Notes: generated from the sequence alone by a model not told the origin. A DNA stretch of 64,000 bases from Desulfosarcina ovata subsp. ovata (GCF_009689005.1 NZ_AP021879.1:4464001-4528000), one strand, 5' to 3'. Counted from the stretch's first letter, positions 25,074-34,240 are shown. Numbers and translations are program-made.

Positions 25074-25101
25074 TTTATCACCCGCTAAAATGAGTTGTCA
25101 A
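25073..25101 (-). promoter_or_regulatory. Sigma-70 type promoter of fadN-fadA
   Basis: On the minus strand TTGACA (25096-25101), a 17-base spacer, then ATAAAT (25073-25078). The expected start point falls within the operator at 25056-25073. Confidence 0.75.
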
Positions 25102-25212
25102 GCCCAAACCATGCTTGAGTGTTCGCGCAGGAATAGCTAACCACCTGCCGTGTAAATTTATTTTCTCACGATTCACCAGAGGATGGTTTCGGTTCCGGTG
25201 TGGGTGCATTGC

Positions 25213-25230
25213 TGAATGAAAATTCAGTCA
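25213..25230. promoter_or_regulatory. Possible second TGAATGA-type operator
   Basis: TGAATGA-AAAT-TCAGTCA has the same 7-4-7 layout as the fadN operator with one mismatch. It overlaps the stop codon of the MBL gene and lies about 110 bases upstream of the fadN -35 box, so it may be an upstream repressor site or chance. Confidence 0.35.
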
Positions 25231-25974
25231 TGGAATCGGTTTGCCGTCGGCAAAGGCCGGTTCGTGCAAGGGCAGCAGAATGTCGGCCATCTGTTTGACC
25301 TTGATCATGATGTCATAGGCCGCGTAGGCATTGACATGGGTTCCCGGTGGAATCACGTCCATCTCCATGGCAAGAATCGATTTGGGCGGGAAGAAATTTT
25401 CGTTGATGACGCAAAATCCGGTAATCGCCGCCGTGCCGCCGTCCGTTTCCACCAGGACGGTCAGGCCGCCCTCGGTATGGGCCGGCGTGTGCATGACGCG
25501 GATGCCGTCGGCAATGGTGGTATCCTGCTCGACGATTCGCAATTGTCCGTTTTCTTCCACATCCTCGATATAATCTTCCACATACCTGAAGTCCAGCGGA
25601 TGGGGATCGTGGATCCGCGCCAGCTCTTTGGCGTGCACAATGAACTCGGCGTTGGTGCACTTATAGTCGTTTTCGCAGTGGTCGTTGTGCAGATGGGTAT
25701 GAATTACCAAGTCGATGCCTTCGGGTGTCAGACCGTGCCGGTCCAGCCCTTCCTCGAAGGTATAGATCCGTCCGCCGATGGCCTGCTCGCGATCCTCCGA
25801 CCGGACCGGATGCATTTCGCCGGTATCCACAATGATGGTCCGGTCCCCGCCCTCCAGATACCAGCAATAAATCGGAATGGTGTAGGGTTTGCCGTAATCG
25901 TGCTGATAGGTCATCATGCCTTTATCGAACTGTTTGGTTCCCATGACGATGGGGTGGATGCGATATCGGGTCAC
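25228..25974 (-). CDS. MBL-fold hydrolase of the N-acyl-homoserine lactonase type
   Basis: 248 residues. The dinuclear zinc motif is HTHLHNDHC, followed by HTPAHTEGGL and the Asp/Glu position GFCVINENFFPPK; the last histidine is in LPLHEP. Overall order and length match AiiA/AttM-like lactonases, but such proteins also hydrolyse other lactones or esters, and no quorum-sensing gene is nearby. The start is GTG 25974 with AAGGAGG spaced about eight bases upstream. It is upstream of fadN on the same strand but separated by the fadN promoter. Confidence 0.75.
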   Translation of the reverse strand: MTRYRIHPIVMGTKQFDKGMMTYQHDYGKPYTIPIYCWYLEGGDRTIIVDTGEMHPVRSEDREQAIGGRIYTFEEGLDRHGLTPEGIDLVIHTHLHNDHCENDYKCTNAEFIVHAKELARIHDPHPLDFRYVEDYIEDVEENGQLRIVEQDTTIADGIRVMHTPAHTEGGLTVLVETDGGTAAITGFCVINENFFPPKSILAMEMDVIPPGTHVNAYAAYDIMIKVKQMADILLPLHEPAFADGKPIP

Positions 25975-26078
25975 CGGAAGGCCTCCTTGGTTGGCGGGAC
26001 GGTTGGCTGTGAATGGAGTCGATTTTAGGGCATATGCTTTTACAGGTCAATGGTTTTGCCGGCAGCTGCCTTCCCGTG

Positions 26079-26108
26079 TTGACAGGGGGCGGCCGGCACT
26101 CCTATACA
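26079..26108 (+). promoter_or_regulatory. Sigma-70 type promoter for the 26149-28362 gene group
   Basis: TTGACA (26079-26084), an 18-base spacer and TATACA (26103-26108), 40 bases before the start codon of the first gene in the group. Confidence 0.65.
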
Positions 26109-26148
26109 TGGGGCCACAGTTTACCCGAAAACGGAAAAGGATGGATGT

Positions 26149-26493
26149 ATGGCTACCGAAAATGATGTCGTGCTGATCCACTTTGAGGATCAGCCGTTAA
26201 GTTTTGCCCGGATCGAATCGATCCTGCCCGATAACAAGCCCGACTGGTACCATGTCAAGCTGCTGATGCTCCAGATCCCGCTTCAGGTGGTGACCTGGAT
26301 TTTGCGGGATCGCTACATTATGGGCGACGAATTTACCATGAACGGCAAGCGCATGCGTCTGGAGTTGGTGGTCTGCCCGGACATTTCCCCTGAAGAAGAC
26401 CGCCATGACGAGCAGGAACCGGAAACACCATCCGTTGAAAAGGAGGATGGTAGCGCCACGGTTATTTCTTTTAAGGATAAGTTCAAACGGTAA
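26149..26493 (+). CDS. Conserved-looking small cytoplasmic protein, unknown function
   Basis: 114 residues, no signal or membrane segment. The N-terminal 75 residues look like a compact beta-rich fold (VVLIHFEDQPLSFARIESILPD, WYHVKLLMLQIPLQVVTWILRD), the rest is acidic and probably disordered before a basic end (SFKDKFKR). I do not recognise a family. A good promoter lies upstream, and AAAGGATGG precedes the ATG. The DUF1848 gene begins ten bases after its stop. Confidence 0.7.
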   Translation: MATENDVVLIHFEDQPLSFARIESILPDNKPDWYHVKLLMLQIPLQVVTWILRDRYIMGDEFTMNGKRMRLELVVCPDISPEEDRHDEQEPETPSVEKEDGSATVISFKDKFKR

Positions 26494-26503
26494 CCGTTCC
26501 ACT

Positions 26504-27388
26504 ATGGCAAATGAACTGAAACAGGTTCTCTCCGTTTCCAGGCGAACGGACATCCCCGCTTTTTACATGCCCTGGTTCATGCAAGGGATCTCCCGTGGGC
26601 ATATCGACGTAGAGAATCCCTTCAACCGGCAAGTCCGGCAGGTGGCCGTCTCACCGCAGCGCGTGCACACCATCGTGTTCTGGTCGAAAAATTTCGGCCC
26701 TTTTCTGGACGGCGGCTACGGCGAACGCCTCCAGACCATGGGGTATCACCTGCTTTTCAACTTTACGGTCAATTCCCGGGATCCGCTGCTGGAACCGTCG
26801 GTACCGCCCCTGGACCGGCGCATCGACCAGCTTGATCAGCTGTGCCGGCGATTCGGTGCAACGGCCGTTCAATGGCGTTTCGATCCCATCTGCCATTATT
26901 CCACGCCTGCGGGAGAGGCCCGAACCAACCTGGCCGATTTTGCGGTTATCGCCGGGGCCGCCGGGCGATGCGGCATTTCAACCTGTACGACCAGCTTCAT
27001 GGACCACTATGCGAAGATTGCCCGACGGGCAAGGAATAAGGTGGCGTTTTCATTGCCATCTGTGGCCGAAAAAAAGACCATTTTGCTGTCAATGGAAAAG
27101 ATTCTGGCGCCCCTGAACGTTCAACTGACCCTGTGTTGCGAAAAATCCATTCTGGATGGTCTTCCCCAGACGTCCACCGTCCGTGCCGGCGCCTGCATTT
27201 CCGGCCGGCGGATCATGGCCCTGTATGGCGGCCGGGTTTCCCTGCGGTCCGATGCCGGTCAGCGCAAGGTGATGGGCTGCGGGTGCACCCAGTCTGTGGA
27301 TGTGGGTTCCTACCGCCTGCATCCCTGCTACCACAACTGCCTGTTCTGCTATGCCAATCCGGCGTGTGATCGGAGAGGGACGAGATGA
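26504..27388 (+). CDS. DUF1848 protein with a C-terminal CX3CX2C cluster
   Basis: 294 residues. The N-terminus SVSRRTDIPAFYMPWFMQGISRGHI and VFWSKNFGPFLD are typical of DUF1848. The C-terminus reads MGCGCTQSVDVGSYRLHPCYHNCLFCYANP. CYHNCLFC is a CX3CX2C motif as in radical-SAM enzymes, but here it sits at the end of the chain instead of the beginning. Family knowledge: DUF1848 has no assigned reaction. The stop overlaps the dusB start (ATGA), so the two are translationally coupled; a role in RNA modification is conceivable but not shown. Confidence 0.8.
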   Translation: MANELKQVLSVSRRTDIPAFYMPWFMQGISRGHIDVENPFNRQVRQVAVSPQRVHTIVFWSKNFGPFLDGGYGERLQTMGYHLLFNFTVNSRDPLLEPSVPPLDRRIDQLDQLCRRFGATAVQWRFDPICHYSTPAGEARTNLADFAVIAGAAGRCGISTCTTSFMDHYAKIARRARNKVAFSLPSVAEKKTILLSMEKILAPLNVQLTLCCEKSILDGLPQTSTVRAGACISGRRIMALYGGRVSLRSDAGQRKVMGCGCTQSVDVGSYRLHPCYHNCLFCYANPACDRRGTR

Positions 27389-28362
27389 GGATCGCCAACG
27401 TCGAGATTCCCAATTTTACCGTTTTTGCGCCTTTGGCGGGCATCACCAACCTGCCCATGCGGCTGTTGGCCAAGAAGGCCGGATGCGGATTGGTCTGCTC
27501 GGAGATGATCAGTTCCAACGGGCTGGTGTACAACTCCGGAAAGACCATGCAAATGTTGGATAGTACCCCCGATGAAAAACCCCTCTCGGTGCAGATTTTC
27601 GGGGCCAACCCGCAAATGATGGCTGATGCGGCGAAAATTGTCGAGCAGTCCGGAGCGGCCATTATCGATATCAATTTTGGCTGTTCGGTCAGGAAAATCC
27701 TGAAAAGCAACTCGGGGTCGGCCCTGATGAAGGATCCCGCGCTGGCCTGCCGGATCATCCATGCCGTTCGCCAGGCGGTTTCCATTCCGCTGACGATTAA
27801 GATCCGCTCGGGCTGGGATGCTTCGGGCATGCAGGCCTTGGCGATCGCCCGGCTGGCCGAGGATGCCGGTATCGACGCGGTGGCGGTTCACCCGCGCACG
27901 GCCACCCAGGGGTTTGCCGGAAAGGCGGATTGGCGGATTATCACCGCGGTGAAACAGGCGTTGTCCATTCCGGTGATTGGCAACGGTGACGTGAACACGG
28001 CGGCGGATGCCCTGCGCATGCGCGCGGAGACCGGTTGCGACGGTGTGATGGTCGGCCGGGCCGCCATCGGCCATCCCGTGATTTTCAGTCAGATCCTGGC
28101 GGCTACCGAGGGGCGTGTGCCGCCGGTGGTGACGGATGGCCAGCGTATCGAAATCATGGTCACCTATCTGAAGGATTCGGTTCGTTATCTGGGGGAGGCG
28201 TTGGCCTGCCGCATGATGCGCAGCCGGTTGTGCTGGTTTGTCAAGGGGATGCGCAATGCTGCGCAGTTTCGCAACAGTATTCGTTTTGTTGCCTCTGAAG
28301 CCGAGGCCCTGGAGCGGATCCGGCAGTATGCACGATCCATCGATGCGCTGCCGGATCCTTAG
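27385..28362 (+). CDS. dusB: tRNA-dihydrouridine synthase (Dus family, DusB-like)
   Basis: 325 residues. FMN-dependent reductase of uridines in tRNA. Landmarks: FAPLAGITNLPMRLLAKKAG at the N-terminus, DINFGCSVRKILKSNSGSALMKDP (the Cys is the catalytic acid), KIRSGWD, VHPRTATQGFAGKADW, VIGNGDVNTAADALRM and GCDGVMVGRAAIGHP. The standard motif is NxGCPxxK; here it is NFGCSVRKI, a common variant. It overlaps the DUF1848 stop by four bases and converges with a lipoprotein gene, sharing four bases at the stops. Confidence 0.93.
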   Translation: MRIANVEIPNFTVFAPLAGITNLPMRLLAKKAGCGLVCSEMISSNGLVYNSGKTMQMLDSTPDEKPLSVQIFGANPQMMADAAKIVEQSGAAIIDINFGCSVRKILKSNSGSALMKDPALACRIIHAVRQAVSIPLTIKIRSGWDASGMQALAIARLAEDAGIDAVAVHPRTATQGFAGKADWRIITAVKQALSIPVIGNGDVNTAADALRMRAETGCDGVMVGRAAIGHPVIFSQILAATEGRVPPVVTDGQRIEIMVTYLKDSVRYLGEALACRMMRSRLCWFVKGMRNAAQFRNSIRFVASEAEALERIRQYARSIDALPDP

Positions 28363-29291
28363 GTTCCGGGAACCACGATGCTGCCCACCGGGGGAAGGTT
28401 ATCGGTGTCGACCGTGGCGGAGGATTGCCGCGGGGCGACCTGGCTGATGCGGATCTCCCCGATTTTTAGCCCGGGAACGATATAGCGCTGGTCTCCCAGC
28501 CCGGTCAGGATTTCGCCGCCTTGAAGCACGCTGAAACGGTCTCCCGGTTGGATACCCACCTGGCTGCCGGCTGGGATGAGGCAGGTCCCATCATCCGTTG
28601 AAATGATGGCGGATAGCCAGATGGTTGCATTGATCGCCTCGCCCATCTGCTCACCCAGTTCTTCCCCCATCTCCCCGACGACCTCGACCAGGTCTTCCAC
28701 CATCATCTCCTGCCCGTTTTTTATCGCTTCGGCCTGTTGGTCATCGATATCGACTTCATCGGTAAGGAGGTTCAAGGTCAGGCGTGCGCCGGTGATGCTG
28801 TCATAAACGGCTGCAGCGGTCTGGATCTGCAGATGGTAGGCGACATCCCTGAAGAACCAGAAGCCCGTGTTCTCTTTGCGCACCCGGATATCCATGAGTA
28901 CCGGGCTGACCACCATGTTGAATCCCTCCTGCCGCGCCAGGGCAGCCAGCTTGAACGCATCCATCTCACCCTTGTTGATCCGGGGTGGGTTCAACAAAAA
29001 CGGGGGAATATCGGTTTTTCCCGGAATGGTCAGCTGCGCATCGGGCGCGTTTTCCGACATGCTTGTCAAAAACGCTTCCATGAAGGGGGTTGTTGCCTGG
29101 CCGCTGGTAAAGAAGGTATTGTTGGTCAGGGCCATGACACCGACCTTTTTGTGATAGCGGTCATGTGCCGAAAAATCGCGGATGCTTTTGGTTTCCGCCG
29201 GACGGTATGAGGCCGCAATACCGCAACCGGAAATCAGGGCCGCAATGGCCAGCAGCGCCAATAGCCGGATTTTTACTCTGGCGCCGATCAT
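28359..29291 (-). CDS. Lipoprotein of unknown function with a FlgT-like C-terminal part
   Basis: 310 residues with a lipoprotein signal ([15 protein letters not shown], lipidated Cys about residue 23). The middle has a long predicted helix ([33 protein letters not shown]). The C-terminal part ([26 protein letters not shown], then [19 protein letters not shown]) resembles the C-terminal domain of flagellar assembly protein FlgT and related surface lipoproteins, a weak recalled similarity. The start codon overlaps the queF stop (ATGA), so it is read as the second gene of the queF operon. Confidence 0.65.
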   Translation of the reverse strand: MIGARVKIRLLALLAIAALISGCGIAASYRPAETKSIRDFSAHDRYHKKVGVMALTNNTFFTSGQATTPFMEAFLTSMSENAPDAQLTIPGKTDIPPFLLNPPRINKGEMDAFKLAALARQEGFNMVVSPVLMDIRVRKENTGFWFFRDVAYHLQIQTAAAVYDSITGARLTLNLLTDEVDIDDQQAEAIKNGQEMMVEDLVEVVGEMGEELGEQMGEAINATIWLSAIISTDDGTCLIPAGSQVGIQPGDRFSVLQGGEILTGLGDQRYIVPGLKIGEIRISQVAPRQSSATVDTDNLPPVGSIVVPGT

Positions 29292-29692
29292 GAAGTGGCC
29301 TCATAACGGGCGCAGACGTTGGTGGTCAGGCCCCCGCGGGAGGTGAAATCGCCGGTGACCTCCATGAATTTGGGTTTCAGCACCGTCACCAGATCGTCGA
29401 GAATCCGGTTGGAAACATGTTCGTAAAACATGCCCACATTGCGGAACTGCAGCAGGTAGTATTTCAGGGATTTGAGTTCAACGATGAACTGGTCCGGTGT
29501 GTAGCGGATGTTGATCGTGCCGAAATCGGGCAGACCGGTCATCGGGCAGACCGAGGTGAATTCTGGCTGTGAAATGGTAATCACAATATCGCGTTTGCTC
29601 TGGTAGGCATATTCGATGGGATCAAGCATATCGGTGGTCACCACCTCTGGCTTGTCCACGGTGTAACGAAGGGTATGGTCATAGGATTTCAT
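29288..29692 (-). CDS. queF: NADPH-dependent 7-cyano-7-deazaguanine reductase QueF (type I)
   Basis: 134 residues, the short single-domain QueF form. Reduces preQ0 to preQ1 in queuosine synthesis. The catalytic Cys is in [16 protein letters not shown], and the QueF substrate motif [14 protein letters not shown] follows, with the conserved Asp in FG-T-I and the C-terminal GGLTTNV. A strong sigma-70 promoter lies upstream and there is no sign of a preQ1 riboswitch in the short (about 25 base) leader. No other queuosine genes are in the window. Confidence 0.94.
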   Translation of the reverse strand: MKSYDHTLRYTVDKPEVVTTDMLDPIEYAYQSKRDIVITISQPEFTSVCPMTGLPDFGTINIRYTPDQFIVELKSLKYYLLQFRNVGMFYEHVSNRILDDLVTVLKPKFMEVTGDFTSRGGLTTNVCARYEATS

Positions 29693-29722
29693 TACGTGCT
29701 CCCGTTGATTGGTTTGGCATGC

Positions 29723-29751
29723 TTATTAATGGATGGGGCAAAGCGTGTCAA
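29723..29751 (-). promoter_or_regulatory. Sigma-70 type promoter of queF
   Basis: On the minus strand TTGACA (29746-29751), a 17-base spacer and TAATAA (29723-29728), placing transcription start about 25 bases before the queF ATG. Confidence 0.75.
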
Positions 29752-29876
29752 ATGTTCTGTTGTCTCAAAAGGTTTCAAGCGGTGTTAAATGCCGCCGCAA
29801 GCCACGGTTGACTTCGGCTATGCTTCCTGTTAACAGGTCTGAATATATACCAATATAACCAATAAGGCGGGTGCTG

Positions 29877-30068
29877 ATGAGAAAGACGAGTCTGGACGAG
29901 CAGATCCTGCGGGCCACCAAGGAGATTGTGGTCAAATTCATTGAGACGGGACGGATTTCACCCACGGGATTCCCCGAAGCCTTTAAATCCATCTACCGGT
30001 CGGTGGATGAAACCGTCAAGCAGTCCGTGGATGGGGATGTTGCGGACGAAAGCGGCGGGGAGGCATAA
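29877..30068 (+). CDS. Small helical protein, unknown function (MucR-like N-terminal pattern)
   Basis: 63 residues from ATG 29877 (AAGG about ten bases upstream; a GTG at 29871 would add two residues). Reads RKTSLDEQILRATKEIVVKFIETGRISPTGFPEAFKSIYRSVDETVK. The spacing of hydrophobic residues resembles the N-terminal helices of Ros/MucR regulators (A..IV..Y...N.V....P..I..V), but the zinc-finger half is missing, so the resemblance may be coincidental. It stands alone between the queF promoter and the end of polA. Confidence 0.6.
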   Translation: MRKTSLDEQILRATKEIVVKFIETGRISPTGFPEAFKSIYRSVDETVKQSVDGDVADESGGEA

Positions 30069-30156
30069 TCCCTCCCCGGTTCGAGTCATTCTGGCGACAT
30101 ATCAGGCGGTGTAGGAAAAGGTAAACTCGCCGGATTCGGTCATGGCTTCCATTTTT

Positions 30157-32862
30157 TCAGTGGGCTTCGGCCCAGTTCCGTCCCTCGGCGATGTTGACCT
30201 TCAGGGGCACGGCCAGTTCCCAGACGTTTTCCATCGCTTCGCGTACCAGGGCTTTGGCCGCTTCGAGTTCCCCGGGCGGTACCTCGAAGATCATTTCGTC
30301 ATGGACGGAGAGCAGCATGGCGGTTTGCATGCGGTCTTTCCGCAGGGCCCGGTCCACACGGATCATGGCCAGTTTGATCAAATCGGCGGCCGTTCCCTGG
30401 ATGGGGGTGTTGATGGCAGTGCGTTCGGCAAACTGGCGCACATTGCGATTGCTGCTGGCGATGTCGGGCAGTTGCCGGATTCGGCCCAAAAGCGTGCTGG
30501 TCCGGCGGGTTTCGTGAGCCTTTTGAATGGTCTGATCGATGAATGCCTTGACGCCCTGGTAGCGGGAAAAATAGTGATCGATATAGGTCTGGGCCATTTT
30601 GTTGCTGATTTCCAGCTCCCGGGCCAGACCGAAGGCGCTCATCCCGTAAATGATCCCGAAGTTGATCGCCTTGGCCTGGCGGCGCAGCTCGTCGGTGACC
30701 ATCTGAGGAAAGATCTCGAACACTTCGGTGGCCGTTCGCGTATGGATGTCCTCGTCTTCCTTGAAGGACTGAATCAGGATCGGATCGCCGGAACAGTGGG
30801 CCAGGATGCGCAGTTCGATCTGGGAGTAGTCCGCCGAGAGCAGCCGCCAGCCTTCACGGGGCACGAACGCCTTGCGAATTTCGCGGCCCTCTGCGGTGCG
30901 GATGGGGATGTTCTGCAGATTGGGATCGCTGCTGCTCAGCCGCCCGGTGGCGGCCACGGTCTGGTTGAAAGAGGTGTGGATCCGGCCGGTCTGCGGATGA
31001 ATTAGATCCAGAAGGGCGTCGGCATAGGTTGATTTCAGCTTGGCCAGGCTGCGGTGGCGCAGCACCAGGGCCGGCAGTTCATGGCTGCGCGCCAGGGTGG
31101 TGAGGACCTCCACGTCGGTGGAGTAGCCGGTTTTTTTCTTGGTTTTCTTCTGGACCGGCAGTTTGAGCTTTTCGAAGAGAATATGGCCCAGTTGCTGGGA
31201 GGAGTTGATATTGAATGTCTCGCCGGCCTGCAGATAAATTTCGCGTTCTAACAATTCAAGCTGGCCGGCAAAGGATTTGGAAAGGTCGTGAAGCTTCTCC
31301 CGGTCCACGCAGATACCGGTCATTTCCATCTCCAGAAGAACCGGCAGCAGGGGCATCTCCACATTTTTCATCAGGTCGCTCAATCCGTCCGCTTCCAGTC
31401 GCGGAAGGAATATCTCATGGGCCGAGAGAGTGATGTCGGCATCCTCGCAGGCGTAGGGGATCGCTTTGTCGATCGTCACCTGGTCGAACGTGACCGCGTT
31501 TTTGCCTTTTCCGGCGACCTCTTCGTAGCGGATGTTTTTGTGGCCCAGATAGTCCAAGGCGATCTGATCCAATCCGTGGGCGCGTTTGGCCGGCTCGATC
31601 AGGTATGAGGCCACCATGGTGTCGAAGGTCACGCCGGCGAGTTCCACGCCGTGGCGTCGCAGCACCGCCCAGTCATACTTGATGTTCTGGCCGATTTTTT
31701 CAATGGCGGGATCGGCAAGAACCGGCTGCAGGCGGTCCAGGACCGTTTGCAAGGGGAGCTGCTCGGGGGCTCCCAGGTAGTTGTGCCCCACAGGGATGTA
31801 CCACGCCTCACCGGGCTTCACGGCGAAGGAGAGGCCGACGAGACGGGCCCGCATGGGGTCCAGGGCGGTGGTTTCGGTATCCAGGGCAAAGCGCCCGGAG
31901 GTTTTCAGACGCTGGATCAGACGGTCCAGCGCAGTGCTGTCCATGATGGCCGCATAGTGCCGCTGGATGGATTGGTCCTGGTGGGCATATTCCTGTTGGA
32001 GTTGCCGGAACTCCAGTTCGGCAAACAGCCGGGTCAGGGCATCGTCATCGGCATCCTGGGCTTTCAATCGCTGCGGATCGAATTCAATGGGGGCATTCTG
32101 ATCGATGGTGACCAGTTCACGGCTGAGCAGGGCCTGATCCTTGAACTGAATCAGGTTCTGCTTCTGTTTTTTCGCACGAATCGTGTCGATGCCGTCATAG
32201 ACCCCCTCCATGCTGCCGAAGGTATGGATCAATTTGACCGCTGTTTTCTGACCGATTCCCGGGACGCCCGGGATGTTATCCGCCGTATCACCGGAAAATC
32301 CCATGACATCGATCATCTGCCGGGGCTCCAGTTCGAAGGCTTGGTCGATGGCCGCGGTATCGATGACCTTGTCTTTCATGGGGTCCCAGATGGTGCAGTG
32401 GGGCGTCACCAGCTGCATGAAGTCCTTGTCTCCGGTGACTATGATCACACGGAAACCGTTGGCTTCCCCATGGCGGGCCAGTGTACCGATGAGGTCGTCG
32501 GCTTCGTAACCGCTCATCTCAAACACCGGAATGTTGAACGCTTCGGTCACTTTGCGGATCCAGGGCAATTGCTGAACCAGATCTTCGGGCATGGGCGGCC
32601 GGTTGGCCTTGTAATCGGCAAAACGTTCGTGACGGAAGGTCGGACCTTTGGCATCGAAAAACATGGCCACATGGCTGGGGTTGCGATCGGCCATCAGCTT
32701 GATCAGCATACGGGTAAAGCCGAATGTTGCGTTGGTGGGCAGCCCGTTGCTGTTGGACAGCCCCCGAACCGCATGGTAAGCGCGGTAAATATAGGCGCTG
32801 CCGTCGATCAGGTAGAGAGTCGGCATTTTACCTGCCGAAGTCGCGTGGGTTGGCGTTGACAC
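30157..32862 (-). CDS. polA: DNA polymerase I
   Basis: 901 residues. Order: 5'-3' exonuclease (residues 1 to about 270; LYLIDGSAYIYRAYHAV, GYEADDLIGTLA, DNIPGVPGIGQKTA), an apparently intact 3'-5' exonuclease (about 320-500; DTETTALDP carries the DxE metal site), and the polymerase. Motif A DYSQIELRILAH, motif B RRQAKAINFGIIYG and motif C SVHDEMIFEVP are all present. Fills gaps in repair and removes RNA primers. Start GTG 32862 follows AGGAG; an ATG at 32826 is possible. Monocistronic, with palindrome P3 upstream. Confidence 0.96.
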   Translation of the reverse strand: MSTPTHATSAGKMPTLYLIDGSAYIYRAYHAVRGLSNSNGLPTNATFGFTRMLIKLMADRNPSHVAMFFDAKGPTFRHERFADYKANRPPMPEDLVQQLPWIRKVTEAFNIPVFEMSGYEADDLIGTLARHGEANGFRVIIVTGDKDFMQLVTPHCTIWDPMKDKVIDTAAIDQAFELEPRQMIDVMGFSGDTADNIPGVPGIGQKTAVKLIHTFGSMEGVYDGIDTIRAKKQKQNLIQFKDQALLSRELVTIDQNAPIEFDPQRLKAQDADDDALTRLFAELEFRQLQQEYAHQDQSIQRHYAAIMDSTALDRLIQRLKTSGRFALDTETTALDPMRARLVGLSFAVKPGEAWYIPVGHNYLGAPEQLPLQTVLDRLQPVLADPAIEKIGQNIKYDWAVLRRHGVELAGVTFDTMVASYLIEPAKRAHGLDQIALDYLGHKNIRYEEVAGKGKNAVTFDQVTIDKAIPYACEDADITLSAHEIFLPRLEADGLSDLMKNVEMPLLPVLLEMEMTGICVDREKLHDLSKSFAGQLELLEREIYLQAGETFNINSSQQLGHILFEKLKLPVQKKTKKKTGYSTDVEVLTTLARSHELPALVLRHRSLAKLKSTYADALLDLIHPQTGRIHTSFNQTVAATGRLSSSDPNLQNIPIRTAEGREIRKAFVPREGWRLLSADYSQIELRILAHCSGDPILIQSFKEDEDIHTRTATEVFEIFPQMVTDELRRQAKAINFGIIYGMSAFGLARELEISNKMAQTYIDHYFSRYQGVKAFIDQTIQKAHETRRTSTLLGRIRQLPDIASSNRNVRQFAERTAINTPIQGTAADLIKLAMIRVDRALRKDRMQTAMLLSVHDEMIFEVPPGELEAAKALVREAMENVWELAVPLKVNIAEGRNWAEAH

Positions 32863-32882
32863 GATTGAACTCCTGGATTAGT

Positions 32883-33027
32883 TAGTGCCTATCCAGAAAT
32901 GGCCAATTTGCCCGATATCTTTGTTGCGCGAAAAATTTTATCCTCGGAATATCAACCATATGCCTGTGGTAAAATTTTTCGTGCGCCTTGATCTCGAACA
33001 AATTTTCCTATTTCTGGATGGACACTA
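32883..33027. repeat. Intergenic palindromic element P3
   Basis: Imperfect outer arms start TAGTGCCTATCCAGAAAT and end with ATTTCTGGATGGACACTA; inner arms GCGCGAAAAATTTTA and TAAAATTTTTCGTGCGC also pair. It carries the family anchors GTTGCG, CATATG and GCGCCTTG. It lies between the divergent polA and zinc-ribbon genes, so it is in a promoter region rather than a terminator position. Confidence 0.75.
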
Positions 33028-33109
33028 GTTAGTATCGTTTCCATGTGATGGGCGCATGGTAGCACTTTGTTCTTATAACAACAAGATGTCAGCCAGTTAA
33101 CGGTCAGCC

Positions 33110-33331
33110 ATGAATGAATCTGTCGCTCCAATGAGCCGCCGGCAGCGCCGGCTCAAGCAACCCAAAATCTGTCATTGCTGTGGAAAGGAATTTCCTTTTT
33201 GCTGGACCTGCCGGTGTGGATTTATGATGTGCCAGGAATGCATGTATGAAAACGTGTGGGGCCTTTCTTGTAATGGAATCACCTGGCAATGTCCGGATTG
33301 CGGTGGCCTCAACGGATTTGGAAACCAGTAG
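33110..33331 (+). CDS. Small cysteine-rich zinc-ribbon protein
   Basis: 73 residues. A basic N-terminus (SRRQRRLKQPK) is followed by four CxxC-like pairs: CHCC, CWTCRC, CQEC and CPDC. This would support two zinc sites. No further domain. It ends directly at the start codon of the EamA transporter gene (TAGATG), so the two are probably cotranscribed. No named function. Confidence 0.7.
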   Translation: MNESVAPMSRRQRRLKQPKICHCCGKEFPFCWTCRCGFMMCQECMYENVWGLSCNGITWQCPDCGGLNGFGNQ

Positions 33332-34240
33332 ATGCCCCGTTACTTGAAGTCGGACCTGCTTTGCCTGCTGACGGCCACCATCTGGGGCTTTGCCTTTGTG
33401 GCCCAGCGGGTGGGAATGGATCACGTGGGGCCGTTTACCTTCAACGGCATCCGTTTTCTTTTGGGTGCGTTGGTGTTGGTGCCCTTCATCTGGCGCAACC
33501 GCGGACAGTCTGCCCGTCAACCGGCACGCCACTTCCCCGGCAGCCAGCCCAAGCTGTTGTTCTATGGCAGTCTTGCCGGCCTGGCCCTATTTGGGGGCGC
33601 TTCGCTGCAGCAGGTGGGGCTCGTTTACACCACTGCTGGCAATGCCGGATTTATCACCGGTCTTTATGTGGTGCTCGTCCCCATCATGGGGCTGTTATGG
33701 GGGCAGCAGACCAACGCGGGCACTTGGCTGGGCGCCCTGATGGCCGCCATCGGATTGTATTTGCTCAGTATAAAAAGTGGGTTCACAATTTCTTTCGGTG
33801 ATTTTCTTGAACTTCTGGGGGCCTTGCTGTGGGCTGCCCATATTCATCTGATTGGTTGGGTGTCGCCTAAAACCGACAGCCTGAAATTGGCATTTGTCCA
33901 GTTCATGGTGTGCGCCCTGGCCAGTCTGGCCACGGCCGTGGGGATCGAAACGGCCAGCGTGGCCAGGGTTGCCGCGGCCTCAACGGCGATCCTGTACGGT
34001 GGTGTGCTTTCCGTGGGCGTGGCCTACACCCTGCAAGTGGTTGCCCAGCGCGACGCCCACCCGGCCCACGCTGCCATTTTGCTTTGCCTGGAGTCGGTCT
34101 TTGCTGCGGTGGGAGGGTGGTTGGTTCTTGACGAAGTCATGGCCGGCCGGGCCATGATCGGCTGTGTGTTGATGTTGGCGGGGATGCTGGTCTCCCAGCT
34201 TTACGGGCTGGTGACCCACCGTTCTCAGTCCAACACCTAA
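33332..34240 (+). CDS. EamA/DMT family transporter
   Basis: 302 residues with ten predicted membrane segments in two repeats, the EamA layout: LTATIWGFAFVAQRVGMDHVGPFTFNGIRFLLGALVL in the first half, LLGALLWAAHIHLIGWVSPK in the second, and the closing LCLESVFAAVGGWLVLDEVMAGRAMIGCVLMLAGML. These carriers export or import small metabolites; the substrate is not deducible. The start codon follows the zinc-ribbon stop without a gap. Confidence 0.88.
   Translation: MPRYLKSDLLCLLTATIWGFAFVAQRVGMDHVGPFTFNGIRFLLGALVLVPFIWRNRGQSARQPARHFPGSQPKLLFYGSLAGLALFGGASLQQVGLVYTTAGNAGFITGLYVVLVPIMGLLWGQQTNAGTWLGALMAAIGLYLLSIKSGFTISFGDFLELLGALLWAAHIHLIGWVSPKTDSLKLAFVQFMVCALASLATAVGIETASVARVAAASTAILYGGVLSVGVAYTLQVVAQRDAHPAHAAILLCLESVFAAVGGWLVLDEVMAGRAMIGCVLMLAGMLVSQLYGLVTHRSQSNT

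Noticed and set aside
29693..29716. preQ1 riboswitch before queF
   Set aside because: The leader after the predicted start point is only about 25 bases, too short for a known preQ1 aptamer.
30075..30095. tRNA T-loop-like GGTTCGAGTC
   Set aside because: The flanking bases do not form a T-stem, and no acceptor, D or anticodon arms are found nearby.
31651..32859. Plus-strand open frame of 402 codons
   Set aside because: Antisense to polA, which has all expected motifs.
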